This document shows, in pieces, positions 35,282 to 45,821 of a stretch of 64,000 bases of DNA. The notes under the pieces were generated by a model. That model was given only the letters and a program-made list of their open reading frames with translations. It was not told the DNA's origin and searched no databases. Origin of the DNA: Cyanobium sp. ATX 6A2 (GTDB taxonomy: Bacteria > Cyanobacteriota > Cyanobacteriia > PCC-6307 > Cyanobiaceae); contig NZ_JAGQCU010000004.1 in assembly GCF_024346355.1 (NCBI RefSeq), forward strand, positions 62,001 to 126,000. Reading direction: 5' to 3'. Every line of letters starts with the position of its first letter. Position 1 is the first letter of the stretch. The position numbers and the translations under genes are program-made.

Positions 35282-35935
35282 CTAGGCCTCAGCCACTGCG
35301 TGGGCATCGAAGAAGGCAAACTCCAGCTCCATGGCCCGCCCGTAGATGCGTTCGGTTTCGGCGCTGGGCTCGGCCAGGCGGTTGAGCAGGTCTTCCAGGC
35401 GGCAGGCCAGGGCCTCGAAGGCCGGATCGGCGTAGGTGTCGATCCAGTCGGCGTAGGCGTGGCCGGGGTGACCGACCTGGGCGCGGAGTTGCTGACCCAG
35501 CCAGGCATAGAGCCGCAGGCAGGGAGTCATGGCGGCGCAGATCAGGCCGGCATCGCCGCGCTGGGCGGTATCTAGCAGAAAGGTTGTGTAGGCCGTGGTG
35601 GCCGGCAGCGGCGTGGTGGCGTTCAGATCGATCTGCCAGCGGCTCGCAAAGCCGGCATGGAGTCGCAGCTCCTCCAGCACGCCCTGGAGCAGCTCACTGA
35701 AGGCGATCAGGCTGCCGCGGTCGGGGCTGGAGGCAATGGCCAGGGCGTAGGCCCGGACGAAGCTCTCGAGAAAATAGGCGTCCTGGGCCACGTAGCCGCC
35801 GAAGGCGGCGCGGGGGAGCGTGCCCTGCCCCAGCCCCTGCACGAACGGGTGGCGCAGGATGCGGCGGGCCAGCTCGGTGTTGCCGCGCCAGAGCGTCCCG
35901 GCCAGGCTTGCGTTCTTGGCGGGCTCGCTGGCCAT
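35282..35935 (-). CDS. tenA: TenA-family thiaminase II / aminopyrimidine aminohydrolase
   Basis: 217-residue all-helical protein of thiamin salvage, hydrolysing aminopyrimidine breakdown products to HMP. Family landmarks: HPFVQGLGQGTLPRAAFGGY, YVAQDAYFLESFVRAYALA, the catalytic Cys in AAMTPCLRLYAWLG, and the C-terminal MELEFAFFDAHA with the glutamate. ATG 35935. It is upstream of, but separate from, the riboswitch-controlled operon. Confidence 0.9.
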   Translation of the reverse strand: MASEPAKNASLAGTLWRGNTELARRILRHPFVQGLGQGTLPRAAFGGYVAQDAYFLESFVRAYALAIASSPDRGSLIAFSELLQGVLEELRLHAGFASRWQIDLNATTPLPATTAYTTFLLDTAQRGDAGLICAAMTPCLRLYAWLGQQLRAQVGHPGHAYADWIDTYADPAFEALACRLEDLLNRLAEPSAETERIYGRAMELEFAFFDAHAVAEA

Positions 35936-35943
35936 GGTTGGGC

Positions 35944-37328
<1,385 letters not shown>

Positions 37329-37332
<4 letters not shown>

Positions 37333-37964
37333 CGGCGGGCCGCTCCCCCACCCACCACCTCGGCATTCAGCTCGTTGATGCTCATGGTGCTGCCGCCGCC
37401 GCGGAAGGCCTCGGGCAAAACGATGCCCGTGGCCTCGCTCACCGCCTCATTGATGGCCCCCAGGTCCACCTGGCCCTCGGCATCGAGCAGCACGCGGCCG
37501 TCGCCGGCGAGCACCACCACCTGGGGGGTGGTGCCGCGCCAGTAGTGGGCGGGGTCGCCCGTGCCGCTGTCGGGGCGGTTCTGGAGCGGATCGGTGACCA
37601 GCGGAATCAGCTCGATGGTGTTGCCCCAGAGGCGCTGCAGCTCCGAGACCACCGGCGCGAAGCGCTTGCTGGAGGCGTCGTCGTCGAGATAGTACACCAC
37701 CACCACAGTCCGGCCCTTGGCCAGCGCCTCAGCCAGGCTGCTGCGCGGCGGTACCAGGGAGCCGTTACCGGCATAGAGGGCGTAGATGTTGCCGTCGTAG
37801 GTGTCGGTGTCCAGGGCGGCCCGGGCCGGCGGAGCCATCACCACGGACAGCAGCAGCAGCAGGGACAGGACGACGGCCAGCGGCAGCCCGAGCGCCCTGC
37901 GGGGGATCTGGCTGATCCCGTCGTGCTGCACGCTGTTCACCCGATTCGCCCATGGTGACGCCAT
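37329..37964 (-). CDS. Thioredoxin-fold lumenal protein, photosystem I accumulation factor-like
   Basis: 211 residues with a signal peptide ([23 protein letters not shown]). The mature part begins [21 protein letters not shown], a hallmark of a cyanobacterial/plastid thylakoid family annotated as PSI accumulation factor, then [37 protein letters not shown] and the ending SINELNAEV. The thioredoxin CxxC is absent, so it is not a redox protein. The family name is recalled, not tested. Confidence 0.72.
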
Positions 37965-37992
37965 TGTGGCTGGCGGTGCTCAGGGGCGGTGT

Positions 37993-39630
37993 TTAGTGGC
38001 GGTTGAGGCTGCGGCCCATGCCCTGCAGGATCCCGCGGCCCACCAGCCCGATCGCCCGCCCCACCACCTGGGTGAGCAGTACCACCACCAGATCGCCGAT
38101 TCCCTTGAGCAGGGCACGCAGCTGGGGAGCAACGGCATCGCGGGTTTCCAGCGCCAGCGTCACCAGCTGCTGCAGCCCGGCCAGCCGCCGCAGTTCCCCA
38201 TCCCTCGGCTCCAGCAGCTGCACGCTGGCGATGCCGGTGCCCTCCACGCAGAGCAGCTGACGGCGGCTTTCATAGAGCGCGATCGGCCGTTCCACCCAGC
38301 TCAGCCAGCGCTGCTGGGCATTGAGCTGGTTGCGCAGGCGCTCCAGGTTGCGGGTGGAGAGCAGCTCGGGGCGGAGCAGGTAGCGGCGCAATTCCGCCCA
38401 GGAGCCACAGCAGGCGAGCACATCGGCGGCCAGCAGCTCGGCGCTGCGCAGCAGCCAGTTGGCCACCAGCCGCTCGAGATGGAGCACGGCCCGTGGGTCG
38501 TCCACCGGCAGCAGCTGGCCGTCCACCAGCAGCGGCCTGGCCAGCACCAGGGCGGCGAGCATCGGCTGGGCGTCCGGCAGTTCCGGATCGTCGGCCTGCA
38601 GGTCGCTGGCGCTCACCAGAGCGGCCGCCACCGGACGCAGATCCCCCGCCTGGGGCAGCTGCACGTAGGGGCTGGCCATCTGGCGCAGGGCCATCTCGCG
38701 CAGCTCCGGTTGCAGCGCGTTCCAGCGGGCCATCAGCTCGGCCACGCTGCTGTAGTCGCTGCTGGCCAGCTGGCGGCGCAGGCGATCGAGCTGCTGCACC
38801 AGAGCGATCAGCAGGTCGCTGCGGCGGTCGTGGTTGAGGCCATCGATCGCCAGCAGCTGGCCCGTGCGGTTGGCCAGGCCGGTTTCGATCGCGGTGCTGA
38901 GCCGCTGCTGCACCGCAGTCCAGATGCCGGCGGCATTGCGCTCGCGCAGGGTGAGGCCGCCGCCCGGTCCCGGCAGGGCATCGCTTCGGGCGAGAGCTGA
39001 CGTGGCCTCCGGGGAGGGGTCGCTCCAGGCCATGCTCACCGGCCCCCACAGCCACAGCAGCAGGCGCCTTGCCCAGGCCAGTTCCCGCAGCCGGCCCTCC
39101 AGCATCAGCCGAGCAAGGGGATGGACGGAGGGGCGGGCGAGCAGCAGCCGGCAGCCGGCCATGGCCACCGCGATCTGATCCAGGCCGCTGAGCAGCAGGG
39201 CCTGGCCCAGGCCGCTGCCGCCCGCTCTGTTGTGATCGGCCATCACCGCCGGCTCGGTGGCGGTCTGCAGGTCGAGCACCCGGCCGCCGCTGCGCAGGGT
39301 GGCGATGGCCTCCAGCAGCCGCTCGGGGGCGGGGTTGTCCAGCAGCCCCTGGCAGGGCAATTGCAGCAGCGCCTCCCGGGCCAGCCCATGGCCGCCGTCA
39401 AGCAGCACGAGCAGCGGTGCCGGCTGCCAGCGCTCGCGCAGCAGCGTGGTTTCCCGGCGCAGGCTGGCGGCGGTGGTGCCCGTGACGGGGCGCCAGAGCA
39501 CCACCGCCGGAGCACCCTCCAGCTCCGCGGGGCCGTCGGCCACCTCCAGGTCGGGGAGTTCGTCGCTCAGGAACCGCCTCAGCCCCGCGGCGAGCAGGGG
39601 TTCAGCGATCAGCAGCAGCTGGGTGCTCAC
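37993..39630 (-). CDS. DUF3685 protein with receiver-like N-terminus
   Basis: 545 residues from GTG 39630. The first ~120 residues resemble a response-regulator receiver without its phosphorylation aspartate (STQLLLIAEPLLAAGLRRFL, APLLVLLDGGHGLAREALLQLPCQGLL). The rest is a helical DUF3685 region (LEERNAAG-type LTLRERNAAGIWTAVQQRL, QQLDRLRRQLASSDYSSV, ADDPELPDAQPMLAALVLA). Family known mostly from cyanobacteria and chloroplasts; role unknown. Confidence 0.8.
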   Translation of the reverse strand: MSTQLLLIAEPLLAAGLRRFLSDELPDLEVADGPAELEGAPAVVLWRPVTGTTAASLRRETTLLRERWQPAPLLVLLDGGHGLAREALLQLPCQGLLDNPAPERLLEAIATLRSGGRVLDLQTATEPAVMADHNRAGGSGLGQALLLSGLDQIAVAMAGCRLLLARPSVHPLARLMLEGRLRELAWARRLLLWLWGPVSMAWSDPSPEATSALARSDALPGPGGGLTLRERNAAGIWTAVQQRLSTAIETGLANRTGQLLAIDGLNHDRRSDLLIALVQQLDRLRRQLASSDYSSVAELMARWNALQPELREMALRQMASPYVQLPQAGDLRPVAAALVSASDLQADDPELPDAQPMLAALVLARPLLVDGQLLPVDDPRAVLHLERLVANWLLRSAELLAADVLACCGSWAELRRYLLRPELLSTRNLERLRNQLNAQQRWLSWVERPIALYESRRQLLCVEGTGIASVQLLEPRDGELRRLAGLQQLVTLALETRDAVAPQLRALLKGIGDLVVVLLTQVVGRAIGLVGRGILQGMGRSLNRH

Positions 39631-39666
39631 GCCGCAAAACCAGGCATCAGCACACGGTACCGATCA

Positions 39667-39700
39667 TGGCAAGAGGCAACAGGCACGCGGCAAGAGGCAA
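39667..39700. repeat. GGCAAGAGGCAA direct repeat between fur and DUF3685
   Basis: Two copies of GGCAAGAGGCAA (39667-39678 and 39689-39700) in the 94-base gap. No hairpin with a T-run is visible. Confidence 0.55.
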
Positions 39701-39724
39701 GGGGCACCGTTGGCGGGTGGAGCC

Positions 39725-40192
39725 TCAGCCCTGCGGCCGGCCGGTGAGGTGGAGGCTGTAGCTCTCGATCCGGTAGCCGGTGTGCCGCTCGATCCGCTCC
39801 AGCAGCTCGGGTGGCAGCTCCACGTCCAGGTCGCGGATTTCGCCCGAGTCCGCGCAGGTGAGGTGGCTGTGGGGATCGCTGCGGTAGCCGTAGAGGCGGC
39901 CGCTGGCACGGTCGAGGCATTCGATCACCCCGGCCGACTGCAGGGCCTCGAGGTTCTGATAGACGGAGGTATGGCCGATGTTGCGCCCGAGGTCGTTGAG
40001 CTTTTCGAAAATGTCGCGGGCGCTGAGATGGCTCTTCTCGCTCCAGAGCAGATCGAGCACCATGCGGCGCTGACGGCTGAGACGCATGCCCAGGTCCCTG
40101 CAGCGCCGGTAGACGTCCTCGACACCGGTGCAGGGAGTGCCGTTGCAGTGCGTGCTGCCGGTGGTCCCAGAGGTGGTTGGGGCGGCACTCAC
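39725..40192 (-). CDS. Fur-family transcriptional regulator
   Basis: 155 residues from GTG 40192. Winged-helix domain (LSRQRRMVLDLLWSEKSHLS, ARDIFEKLNDLGRNIGHTSV, YQNLEALQSAGVIECL) then metal-binding strands RLYGYRSDPHSHLTCADSGE. The CxxC structural-zinc pairs of classical Fur are missing. Target metal or peroxide sensing cannot be decided. A TATAAC hexamer at 40234-40239 on the minus strand may be its -10 element. Confidence 0.88.
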   Translation of the reverse strand: MSAAPTTSGTTGSTHCNGTPCTGVEDVYRRCRDLGMRLSRQRRMVLDLLWSEKSHLSARDIFEKLNDLGRNIGHTSVYQNLEALQSAGVIECLDRASGRLYGYRSDPHSHLTCADSGEIRDLDVELPPELLERIERHTGYRIESYSLHLTGRPQG

Positions 40193-40291
40193 CGGTGGCA
40201 GCGGCGCTTGACAGCGAGGGGAATGAGATCTCTGTTATAGGCCAAGCCGCAATCACTCCGTCTTGGCACGGCCCTGGCACGGCCAAACGGC

Positions 40292-41065
40292 CTAGGCGAT
40301 GCCGGCGCTGCCGGGGGGGTCGATCACATCCTGCAGGCGTTCCTCGCCGATCGCGCCCAGGGCATCAGCCAGATCCACGCGGCCGTCGTAGAGCGCCCGA
40401 CCCACGATCACCCCCTGCACGCCCAGGGGTTCGAGGGCCAGCAGGGAGAGCAGATGCTCCAGGGTGCCGATCCCGCCCGAGGCAATCACCGGCACGGCGC
40501 TGGCCTCGGCCATGGCCCGCAGTGCCAACAGGTTCGGGCCCGCCAGGGTGCCGTCAGTGGCGATGTCGGTGCTGATGATCGCGGCGATGCCGCTGTGGCT
40601 GAAGCGCCGGGCCAGGGCGGTGGCCTCGGTGCCGCTCTCCTCGATCCAGCCGCGGGTGGCCACCTTGCCGTTGCGGGCATCGATGCCCACCACGATCCGG
40701 CCGGGATGGCGCGCCGCCAGCTGCTCCACCAGCTCCGGCTGCTCCAGGGCCGCCGTGCCCAGGATCACTCGGTCGAGCCCGCAGCCGAGCAGCTCCTCGG
40801 CCCGCTCGGCGCTGCGCACCCCGCCACCGAGCTGCACCGGGATGTCGAGTGCGGCGGTGATCGCCTTCACCGTGGTGTCGTTGACGGGCAGGCCGCTGCG
40901 GGCGCCGTCGAGATCCACCAGGTGCAGGCGGCGGGCCCCCTGCTGCTGCCAGCTGAGGGCCTGGGCCACCGGGTCGCCCGAGAAGCGGGTCACCTGGTCG
41001 TAGTCGCCCTGGTGCAGGCGTACGCAGTGGCCGTCGAGCAGGTCGATGGCGGGGATGAGTTGCAT
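40292..41065 (-). CDS. hisA: Phosphoribosylformimino-AICAR ribotide isomerase
   Basis: Fourth step of histidine synthesis, Amadori rearrangement of ProFAR. 257-residue TIM barrel. Starts MQLIPAIDLLDGHCVRLHQGDY with the catalytic Asp in AIDLLDG; then LHLVDLDGARSG, VQLGGGVRS, VIASGGIGTLEHL and GVQGVIVGRALYDGRVDL, which form the two phosphate-binding halves. Confidence 0.95.
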   Translation of the reverse strand: MQLIPAIDLLDGHCVRLHQGDYDQVTRFSGDPVAQALSWQQQGARRLHLVDLDGARSGLPVNDTTVKAITAALDIPVQLGGGVRSAERAEELLGCGLDRVILGTAALEQPELVEQLAARHPGRIVVGIDARNGKVATRGWIEESGTEATALARRFSHSGIAAIISTDIATDGTLAGPNLLALRAMAEASAVPVIASGGIGTLEHLLSLLALEPLGVQGVIVGRALYDGRVDLADALGAIGEERLQDVIDPPGSAGIA

Positions 41066-41121
41066 CGCGGGCTCGCGCTGATCGCTGTGCCGGCCATCCT
41101 GAAGCTCCGCGCCTGCCGCCC

Positions 41122-42033
41122 TTGGCCTTCCTGCTGGAGCTGGTGCCGGCCCTGGCCGCCGGCCTGCTGCTGGCCCGCGGCCATCCCCGGCTGGCCGGTC
41201 GCCTGGCGGCGCCGCTGATGCAATGGGGTGTGCCGCTCAGCATCACCGCACTGCTGCTGCGCAGCGGCCTGCACTGGCGCTACGGCGAGGTGCTGCTGCT
41301 CTCCCTGGTGGCGGTGCTCGGGGGTCTGCTGCTGCTGGCGCTGCTGCCCCCCCTGCGGGCCGGCTTCAGCACGCCGCCCCAGCGCCTCGGAGCGGTGGTG
41401 GGCAACACCGCCTACTTCGGCATTCCCGCGGCCCTGGCCCTGCTGCCCAGCGGTGCCGTGGGCTACAGCATCAGCTACGACCTGGCCGCCACCCTGCTCA
41501 CCTGGTGCATCGGTCCGGCGCTGATCGGCGGCGAGCCGCTGCGGCCGGCGCTGCTGCTCCGTGCCATGGCGGCGAGTCCGGCCACGCGGGGTCTGCTGGG
41601 GGCGCTGCTGCTGCAGTGGACCCCCTGGCAGCCGGCCCTGGCGGCCGCCCTGTGGTGGCCGGCGCGACTGGTGATCTGGCTGGCGCTGGTGGTGGTGGGC
41701 CTGCGCCTGGCACCGGCCCTGGGGGCCCGGCTGCCGCTGCGGCTGCTGCCGGCCCTGCTGGTGAAGCTGCTGGTGTTCCCCCTGCTGCTGCTGGCCGCTG
41801 TGGAGCTGCTGGGGATGGCGGAACCGGCCCGCTCGGCGGTGGTGCTGCAGGCGGCGGCGCCCACGGCCGTGGCGGTGCTGCTGCTCTCGGAGGGGGCTGT
41901 CCATGACAGCAGCGCTGATGGGGGCTCGGATGTGGATGGGCTGGTGATCGAGGCTGCGGCCCTGGTGCTGTGGAGCACCCTGCTGGCCCTGGTCACCGTG
42001 CCCCTGTGGGCCTGGCTGCTGGCAGCCGGCTGA
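41122..42033 (+). CDS. AEC family transporter
   Basis: 303 residues starting at TTG 41122, almost all hydrophobic, with about ten membrane segments arranged as two repeats. APLMQWGVPLSITALLLR and LGAVVGNTAYFGIPAALALL are typical of the auxin-efflux-carrier/bile-acid transporter fold, and the second half contains SAVVLQAAAPTAVAVLLLSEG. Substrate unknown. Divergent from hisA. Confidence 0.85.
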   Translation: MAFLLELVPALAAGLLLARGHPRLAGRLAAPLMQWGVPLSITALLLRSGLHWRYGEVLLLSLVAVLGGLLLLALLPPLRAGFSTPPQRLGAVVGNTAYFGIPAALALLPSGAVGYSISYDLAATLLTWCIGPALIGGEPLRPALLLRAMAASPATRGLLGALLLQWTPWQPALAAALWWPARLVIWLALVVVGLRLAPALGARLPLRLLPALLVKLLVFPLLLLAAVELLGMAEPARSAVVLQAAAPTAVAVLLLSEGAVHDSSADGGSDVDGLVIEAAALVLWSTLLALVTVPLWAWLLAAG

Positions 42034-42086
42034 ATGCGCGGGGCTTGAATGGCGTCCAGTTCGCACGGCCCGCGGCCCGCTGCTGC

Positions 42087-43004
42087 ATGAAGATCCTGGT
42101 GATGGGTGGCACCCGCTTCGTGGGCCGGCCCCTGGTGGAGCTGTTGCAGGCTGCCGGACACGAGCTCACCCTGTTCACCCGCGGGCGCAATCCGCTGCCG
42201 GCGGGGGTGGAGCACCTGGTGGGCGACCGCAGCACGGCGGCAGGTCTGGAGCCGCTGCAGGGACGCACCTTTGAGGTGATCGTGGACAGCTCCGGCCGCA
42301 GCCTCGACGACACCCGCGCCGTGATCGAGCGCACCGGGGCGCCGGAGCACCGATTCGTCTACGTGAGTTCCGCCGGGGTCTACGCCGACAGTGAGCTCTG
42401 GCCTCTGGACGAGCTCAGCCCCACCGATCCGGCCAGCCGCCATGCCGGCAAGGCCGAAACGGAAGACTGGCTGCGCCGCCAGGGCATCGCCTTCACCAGC
42501 TTCCGGCCCACCTACATCGTTGGTCCGGGTAACTACAACCCGGTGGAGAGCTGGTTCTTTGATCGCATCGCCCACGGCCGGCCCGTGCCCCTGCCCGGCG
42601 ATGGCAGCACGATCACCCAGCTGGGCCATGTGAACGACCTGGCCAGCGCCATGGCTCGCTGCATCGAGGTGGAGACGGCAGCCAACCGTGTGTACAACTG
42701 CAGCGGCCGTCAGGGGGTGACCTTCCGGGGCCTGGTGGCTGCCGCCGCCCGCGCCGCCGGGGTGGATCCCGCGGCTGTGGAGATCCGCAGCTTCGATCCC
42801 AGCGGCCTCGACAAGAAAGCCCGCAAGGCCTTTCCCCTGCGCCTGGCCCACTTCCTCACCGACATCACCCGGGTGCGCCGCGAACTGGCCTGGGAGCCGG
42901 CTTTCGACCTGGAGGCCACCCTGGCCGACAGCTTCAGCAACGACTACGCCCGCCGCCCGCCGAGCGAGCCCGATTTCAGCGGCGACGCGGCACTGCTGGG
43001 CTGA
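42087..43004 (+). CDS. NAD-dependent epimerase, CSP41-like
   Basis: 305-residue SDR protein. MKILVMGGTRFVGRPLVELL is a Rossmann start of the type seen in CSP41 RNA-binding proteins of chloroplasts and their cyanobacterial relatives. HRFVYVSSAGVYADSELWPL takes the place of the usual SDR catalytic segment; RPTYIVGPGNYNPVESWFFD and GVTFRGLVAAAARA follow. Cyanobacterial members are poorly characterised; RNA metabolism is a possibility. ATG 42087 chosen as the conserved start. Confidence 0.88.
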   Translation: MKILVMGGTRFVGRPLVELLQAAGHELTLFTRGRNPLPAGVEHLVGDRSTAAGLEPLQGRTFEVIVDSSGRSLDDTRAVIERTGAPEHRFVYVSSAGVYADSELWPLDELSPTDPASRHAGKAETEDWLRRQGIAFTSFRPTYIVGPGNYNPVESWFFDRIAHGRPVPLPGDGSTITQLGHVNDLASAMARCIEVETAANRVYNCSGRQGVTFRGLVAAAARAAGVDPAAVEIRSFDPSGLDKKARKAFPLRLAHFLTDITRVRRELAWEPAFDLEATLADSFSNDYARRPPSEPDFSGDAALLG

Positions 43005-43559
43005 TCACCCCTGCCGCAGGTAGCCCCGGGCCGAGCTCAGCGCCAGCAGCAGCGACGGCCAGAACAGCCAGAAGCCCAGCTGATGCAGGGCCGGGGCCAG
43101 CGGCCAGGGGGTGAGCGTCCAGCCAGGGGGCCAGAGCAGCAGCAGCAGGCTGGTGAACTGCAGCACCGTCTTGGCCTTGCCGGCCAGGGAGGCGGGGCCG
43201 CCGCCGCTGGCCCCACTGCGCCAGCCGGAGATCAGCAGTTCCCGGGCCAGCAGCAGCCACACCGCCCAGAGGGGCAGCTGCTGGGGCCAGGCCGGCTGGG
43301 CGGCCAGCCAGAGCAGGGGTGCGGCGATCAGGATCTTGTCGGTGAGGGGATCGAGGCGGGCACCCCACTCCGAGCCACCGCCGGCGCGGCGGGCCAGCAG
43401 GCCATCGGCCCAGTCGCTCAGGCCGCCCAGCAGCAGCAGCCACCAGGCCAGGGCCGCCTGGCCGCCGCTGAGGGCCAGGATCAGCGGCAGGCCCAGCAGG
43501 GCCCGGCCCACGGTGAGGCCATCGGCAAGGCGGCGCAGGGAAGCGGCGGACGCCCTCAT
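43005..43559 (-). CDS. pgsA: CDP-diacylglycerol--glycerol-3-phosphate 3-phosphatidyltransferase
   Basis: Makes phosphatidylglycerophosphate, the precursor of phosphatidylglycerol. 184 residues, several membrane helices. The CDP-alcohol phosphotransferase signature DG-xx-AR-x8-G-xxx-D-xxx-D is complete: D52 G53, A56 R57, G66, D70, D74. The ATG overlaps the upstream COQ4-like stop (ATGA). Confidence 0.92.
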   Translation of the reverse strand: MRASAASLRRLADGLTVGRALLGLPLILALSGGQAALAWWLLLLGGLSDWADGLLARRAGGGSEWGARLDPLTDKILIAAPLLWLAAQPAWPQQLPLWAVWLLLARELLISGWRSGASGGGPASLAGKAKTVLQFTSLLLLLWPPGWTLTPWPLAPALHQLGFWLFWPSLLLALSSARGYLRQG

Positions 43560-44254
43560 GGCAGTGGCCCCAGTTGGGCATCGAGGCCGTAGGGCTCGGT
43601 GTCGGCCGGGTCGTTGATGCCCAGTTCCTGGCGCCACTGGCGCACCGGCTTCTGCCAGCCCTCCTCCCACGTCACCGCCACCAGGCACTGGGCCTGGCGG
43701 GCGATGGCATGGCCGTGGGCCTGGGCGGCGCTGAGCAGGGGGAAGCGCTGCGGTTGGAAGCGGAAGGTCGCCAGCTGGCCGGCGCTGGTGAGTAGCACGT
43801 AGCCCGGGAAGCCGATCTGGGCGGCGGTGATCGCCAGCACGCCGTTTTCTCCGGCCGTCTCGGTGCCGAAGCCGGCGATCACGTGGTGGATGTCGTGGGT
43901 GGTGGCGATCCGCTGGGTGAGCCAGCGCTCGTCGCTGCTGATGTCGCGGGGGCGGAAGAACGCGGGGTCGTAGCCCAGCGAGAGGATCAGGTCGGCGTAG
44001 CGGCGGCCGAGGCTGCCGGGCGGCAGCTGGCGCAGGGCGTCGATATCGGGCTGCAGGGGCGGATAGCGCTGGGCCAGCATCTCGGCGCCGCCCGGCACGG
44101 CCTTGAAGCGCTCCACGCTGGCCCCCAGCTGGGGACTGCCCAAGAAGTTGTCGATCAGGTCGGCGATGCTGCTGAGTTCGCCGCCGCTGCGGCCCACCGC
44201 CGCCAGCAGGCGCAGGTTGTTGGCGGCGCGCAGGGCCTCCTGGAAACGGCTCAT
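43556..44254 (-). CDS. COQ4-like protein
   Basis: 232 residues from ATG 44254 (MSRFQEALRAANNLRLL). The diagnostic COQ4 zinc motif is present in TTHDIHHVIAGFGTE (HDxxH). Other family blocks: GAEMLAQRYPPLQPDIDAL and LPPGSLGRRYADLILSLGYDP. In proteobacteria and mitochondria this family supports ubiquinone synthesis; cyanobacteria use plastoquinone, so its role here is open. Coupled to pgsA by a 4-base overlap. Confidence 0.85.
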   Translation of the reverse strand: MSRFQEALRAANNLRLLAAVGRSGGELSSIADLIDNFLGSPQLGASVERFKAVPGGAEMLAQRYPPLQPDIDALRQLPPGSLGRRYADLILSLGYDPAFFRPRDISSDERWLTQRIATTHDIHHVIAGFGTETAGENGVLAITAAQIGFPGYVLLTSAGQLATFRFQPQRFPLLSAAQAHGHAIARQAQCLVAVTWEEGWQKPVRQWRQELGINDPADTEPYGLDAQLGPLP

Positions 44255-44388
44255 GCACCGGGGGATGGAGTGGGTGCAGTTTGCTGTGGCCCTTACAGGC
44301 CAGCTCCATCCCCACGCGACTGGCTGGGGGAGGCCAGCAGGGTCGCGAGCCCGCAGCCTCAGAATGCGGACAGCCAACCGACTTGCCC

Positions 44389-44853
44389 GTGGTGCAACAG
44401 CCCGTCTCCACCGTGATGACCACCCCGGTGCTCAGCGTCACGGCCGACACGCCCCTGCAGAACGCCGTGAAGCTGATGAGCGAGCATCACATCAGCGGCC
44501 TGCCGGTGGTCGACGAGGGCGGCGCACTGGTGGGGGAGCTCACCGAGCAGAACCTGATGGTGCGCGAGAGCGGCTTCCAGCCCGGGCCCTACGTGATGCT
44601 GCTCGACGCGGTGATCTACCTGCGCAATCCCCTCAGCTGGGACAAGGAGGTGCACCAGGTGCTGGGCAGCACCGTGGGGGAGGTGATGAACCGCCATCCC
44701 CACAGCTGTGCAGCTGAACTGCCGCTGTCGGCGGCGGCGCGGCAGCTTCATGAGAGCAGCACCCAGCGGCTGTTCGTGCTCGACGACGCCCGCCGGCCGC
44801 TGGGCGTGCTCACCCGCGGCGATGTGGTGCGCGCCCTGGCCGCCGAGGACTGA
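44389..44853 (+). CDS. Tandem CBS-domain protein
   Basis: 154 residues from GTG 44389. Two CBS domains: VSTVMTTPVLSVTADTPLQN with HHISGLPVVDEGGALVGELT, and GEVMNRHPHSCAAELPLSAA with STQRLFVLDDARRPLGVLTR. Such stand-alone pairs bind adenine nucleotides and act as sensors. GTG 44392 would also fit. It is followed 13 bases later by a HAD hydrolase gene on the same strand. Confidence 0.88.
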   Translation: MVQQPVSTVMTTPVLSVTADTPLQNAVKLMSEHHISGLPVVDEGGALVGELTEQNLMVRESGFQPGPYVMLLDAVIYLRNPLSWDKEVHQVLGSTVGEVMNRHPHSCAAELPLSAAARQLHESSTQRLFVLDDARRPLGVLTRGDVVRALAAED

Positions 44854-44866
44854 GCGGGGGACCGGG

Positions 44867-45808
44867 ATGACGCCATCGGCTGCCGATCCGTTGCCCTCCT
44901 GGCGGCCAGGTGCCGTGAAGGAGGCCCTGCAGTCCTTTGTGAAGGCGGTGACCACAGAGGGCTCGGCGGCGTTTGTGCCCGAGCCGGAGCGGGTGGCGGT
45001 GTTCGACAACGACGGCACGCTCTGGCCGGAGCAGCCGATGCCCTTCCAGGCTGCCTTTGCCTTCGACGAGCTGAGGAGCGTGCTGCAGAGCCAGCCGGCC
45101 CTGGCCGCCGATCCGATGGTGCAGGCGGCCCTGGCGGGTGACATCGCGGCCCTGCTGGCCGGGGAGCATGGCCACGGCCTGTTGCGGGTGATCGCCGTGA
45201 GCCATGCCGGCCTCACCACCGATGCCTTTGCCGCGGCAGTGGAGGCCTGGCTGCGATCAGCCCGCCATCCCCACTTCGAGCGCCCCTACGACGCGCTCAC
45301 CTACGGGCCGATGCAGGAGGTGCTGCAGCTGCTGCGGGCCCACGGCTTCCGCAATTTCATCGTGTCCGGCGGCGGCGCCGACTTCATGCGGGTGTGGGTG
45401 GAGCGGGTGTACGGCATCCCGCCGGAGCGGGTGGTGGGCTCCACCGGCCGCACCAGTTTCGAGCTGCGCGAGAGCGGCCCGGTGCTGCTCAAGTCGCTGG
45501 ACACCCTGTTCGTGAACGACGGCGCCGGCAAACCGGCGGGCATCCACCAGTTCATCGGCCGCCGGCCGCTGATGGCCTTCGGCAACAGCGACGGCGACCT
45601 GGCCATGCTGCAATACACCACGATCAACAACCCGCGACCCAGCTTCGGGCTGATCGTGCACCACACCGATGCCGAGCGCGAGTACGCCTACGACGCCGAA
45701 ACCAGGAGCACCGGCACGTTGGTGAAGGCCCTGCGCCAGGCCCCCGAGCGCGGCTGGCACGTGGTGGACATGCAGCGCGACTGGCTGCGGATGTTTGTGG
45801 AGGACTGA
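44867..45808 (+). CDS. HAD-superfamily hydrolase, phosphoserine phosphatase-like
   Basis: 313 residues. Motif I is VAVFDNDGTLWPEQ (DxDGT), a helical cap follows, motif II lies in FRNFIVSGGGADFMR, and motif IV in RPLMAFGNSDGDLAMLQYT (GNSDGD). The end (RSTGTLVKALRQAPERGWHV VVD-like) matches the family of periplasmic or cytosolic HAD proteins whose substrates are unknown. ATG 44867; the longer frame to 44708 lies within the CBS gene. Confidence 0.85.
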   Translation: MTPSAADPLPSWRPGAVKEALQSFVKAVTTEGSAAFVPEPERVAVFDNDGTLWPEQPMPFQAAFAFDELRSVLQSQPALAADPMVQAALAGDIAALLAGEHGHGLLRVIAVSHAGLTTDAFAAAVEAWLRSARHPHFERPYDALTYGPMQEVLQLLRAHGFRNFIVSGGGADFMRVWVERVYGIPPERVVGSTGRTSFELRESGPVLLKSLDTLFVNDGAGKPAGIHQFIGRRPLMAFGNSDGDLAMLQYTTINNPRPSFGLIVHHTDAEREYAYDAETRSTGTLVKALRQAPERGWHVVDMQRDWLRMFVED

Positions 45809-45821
45809 GCGCCTCGGCTGC

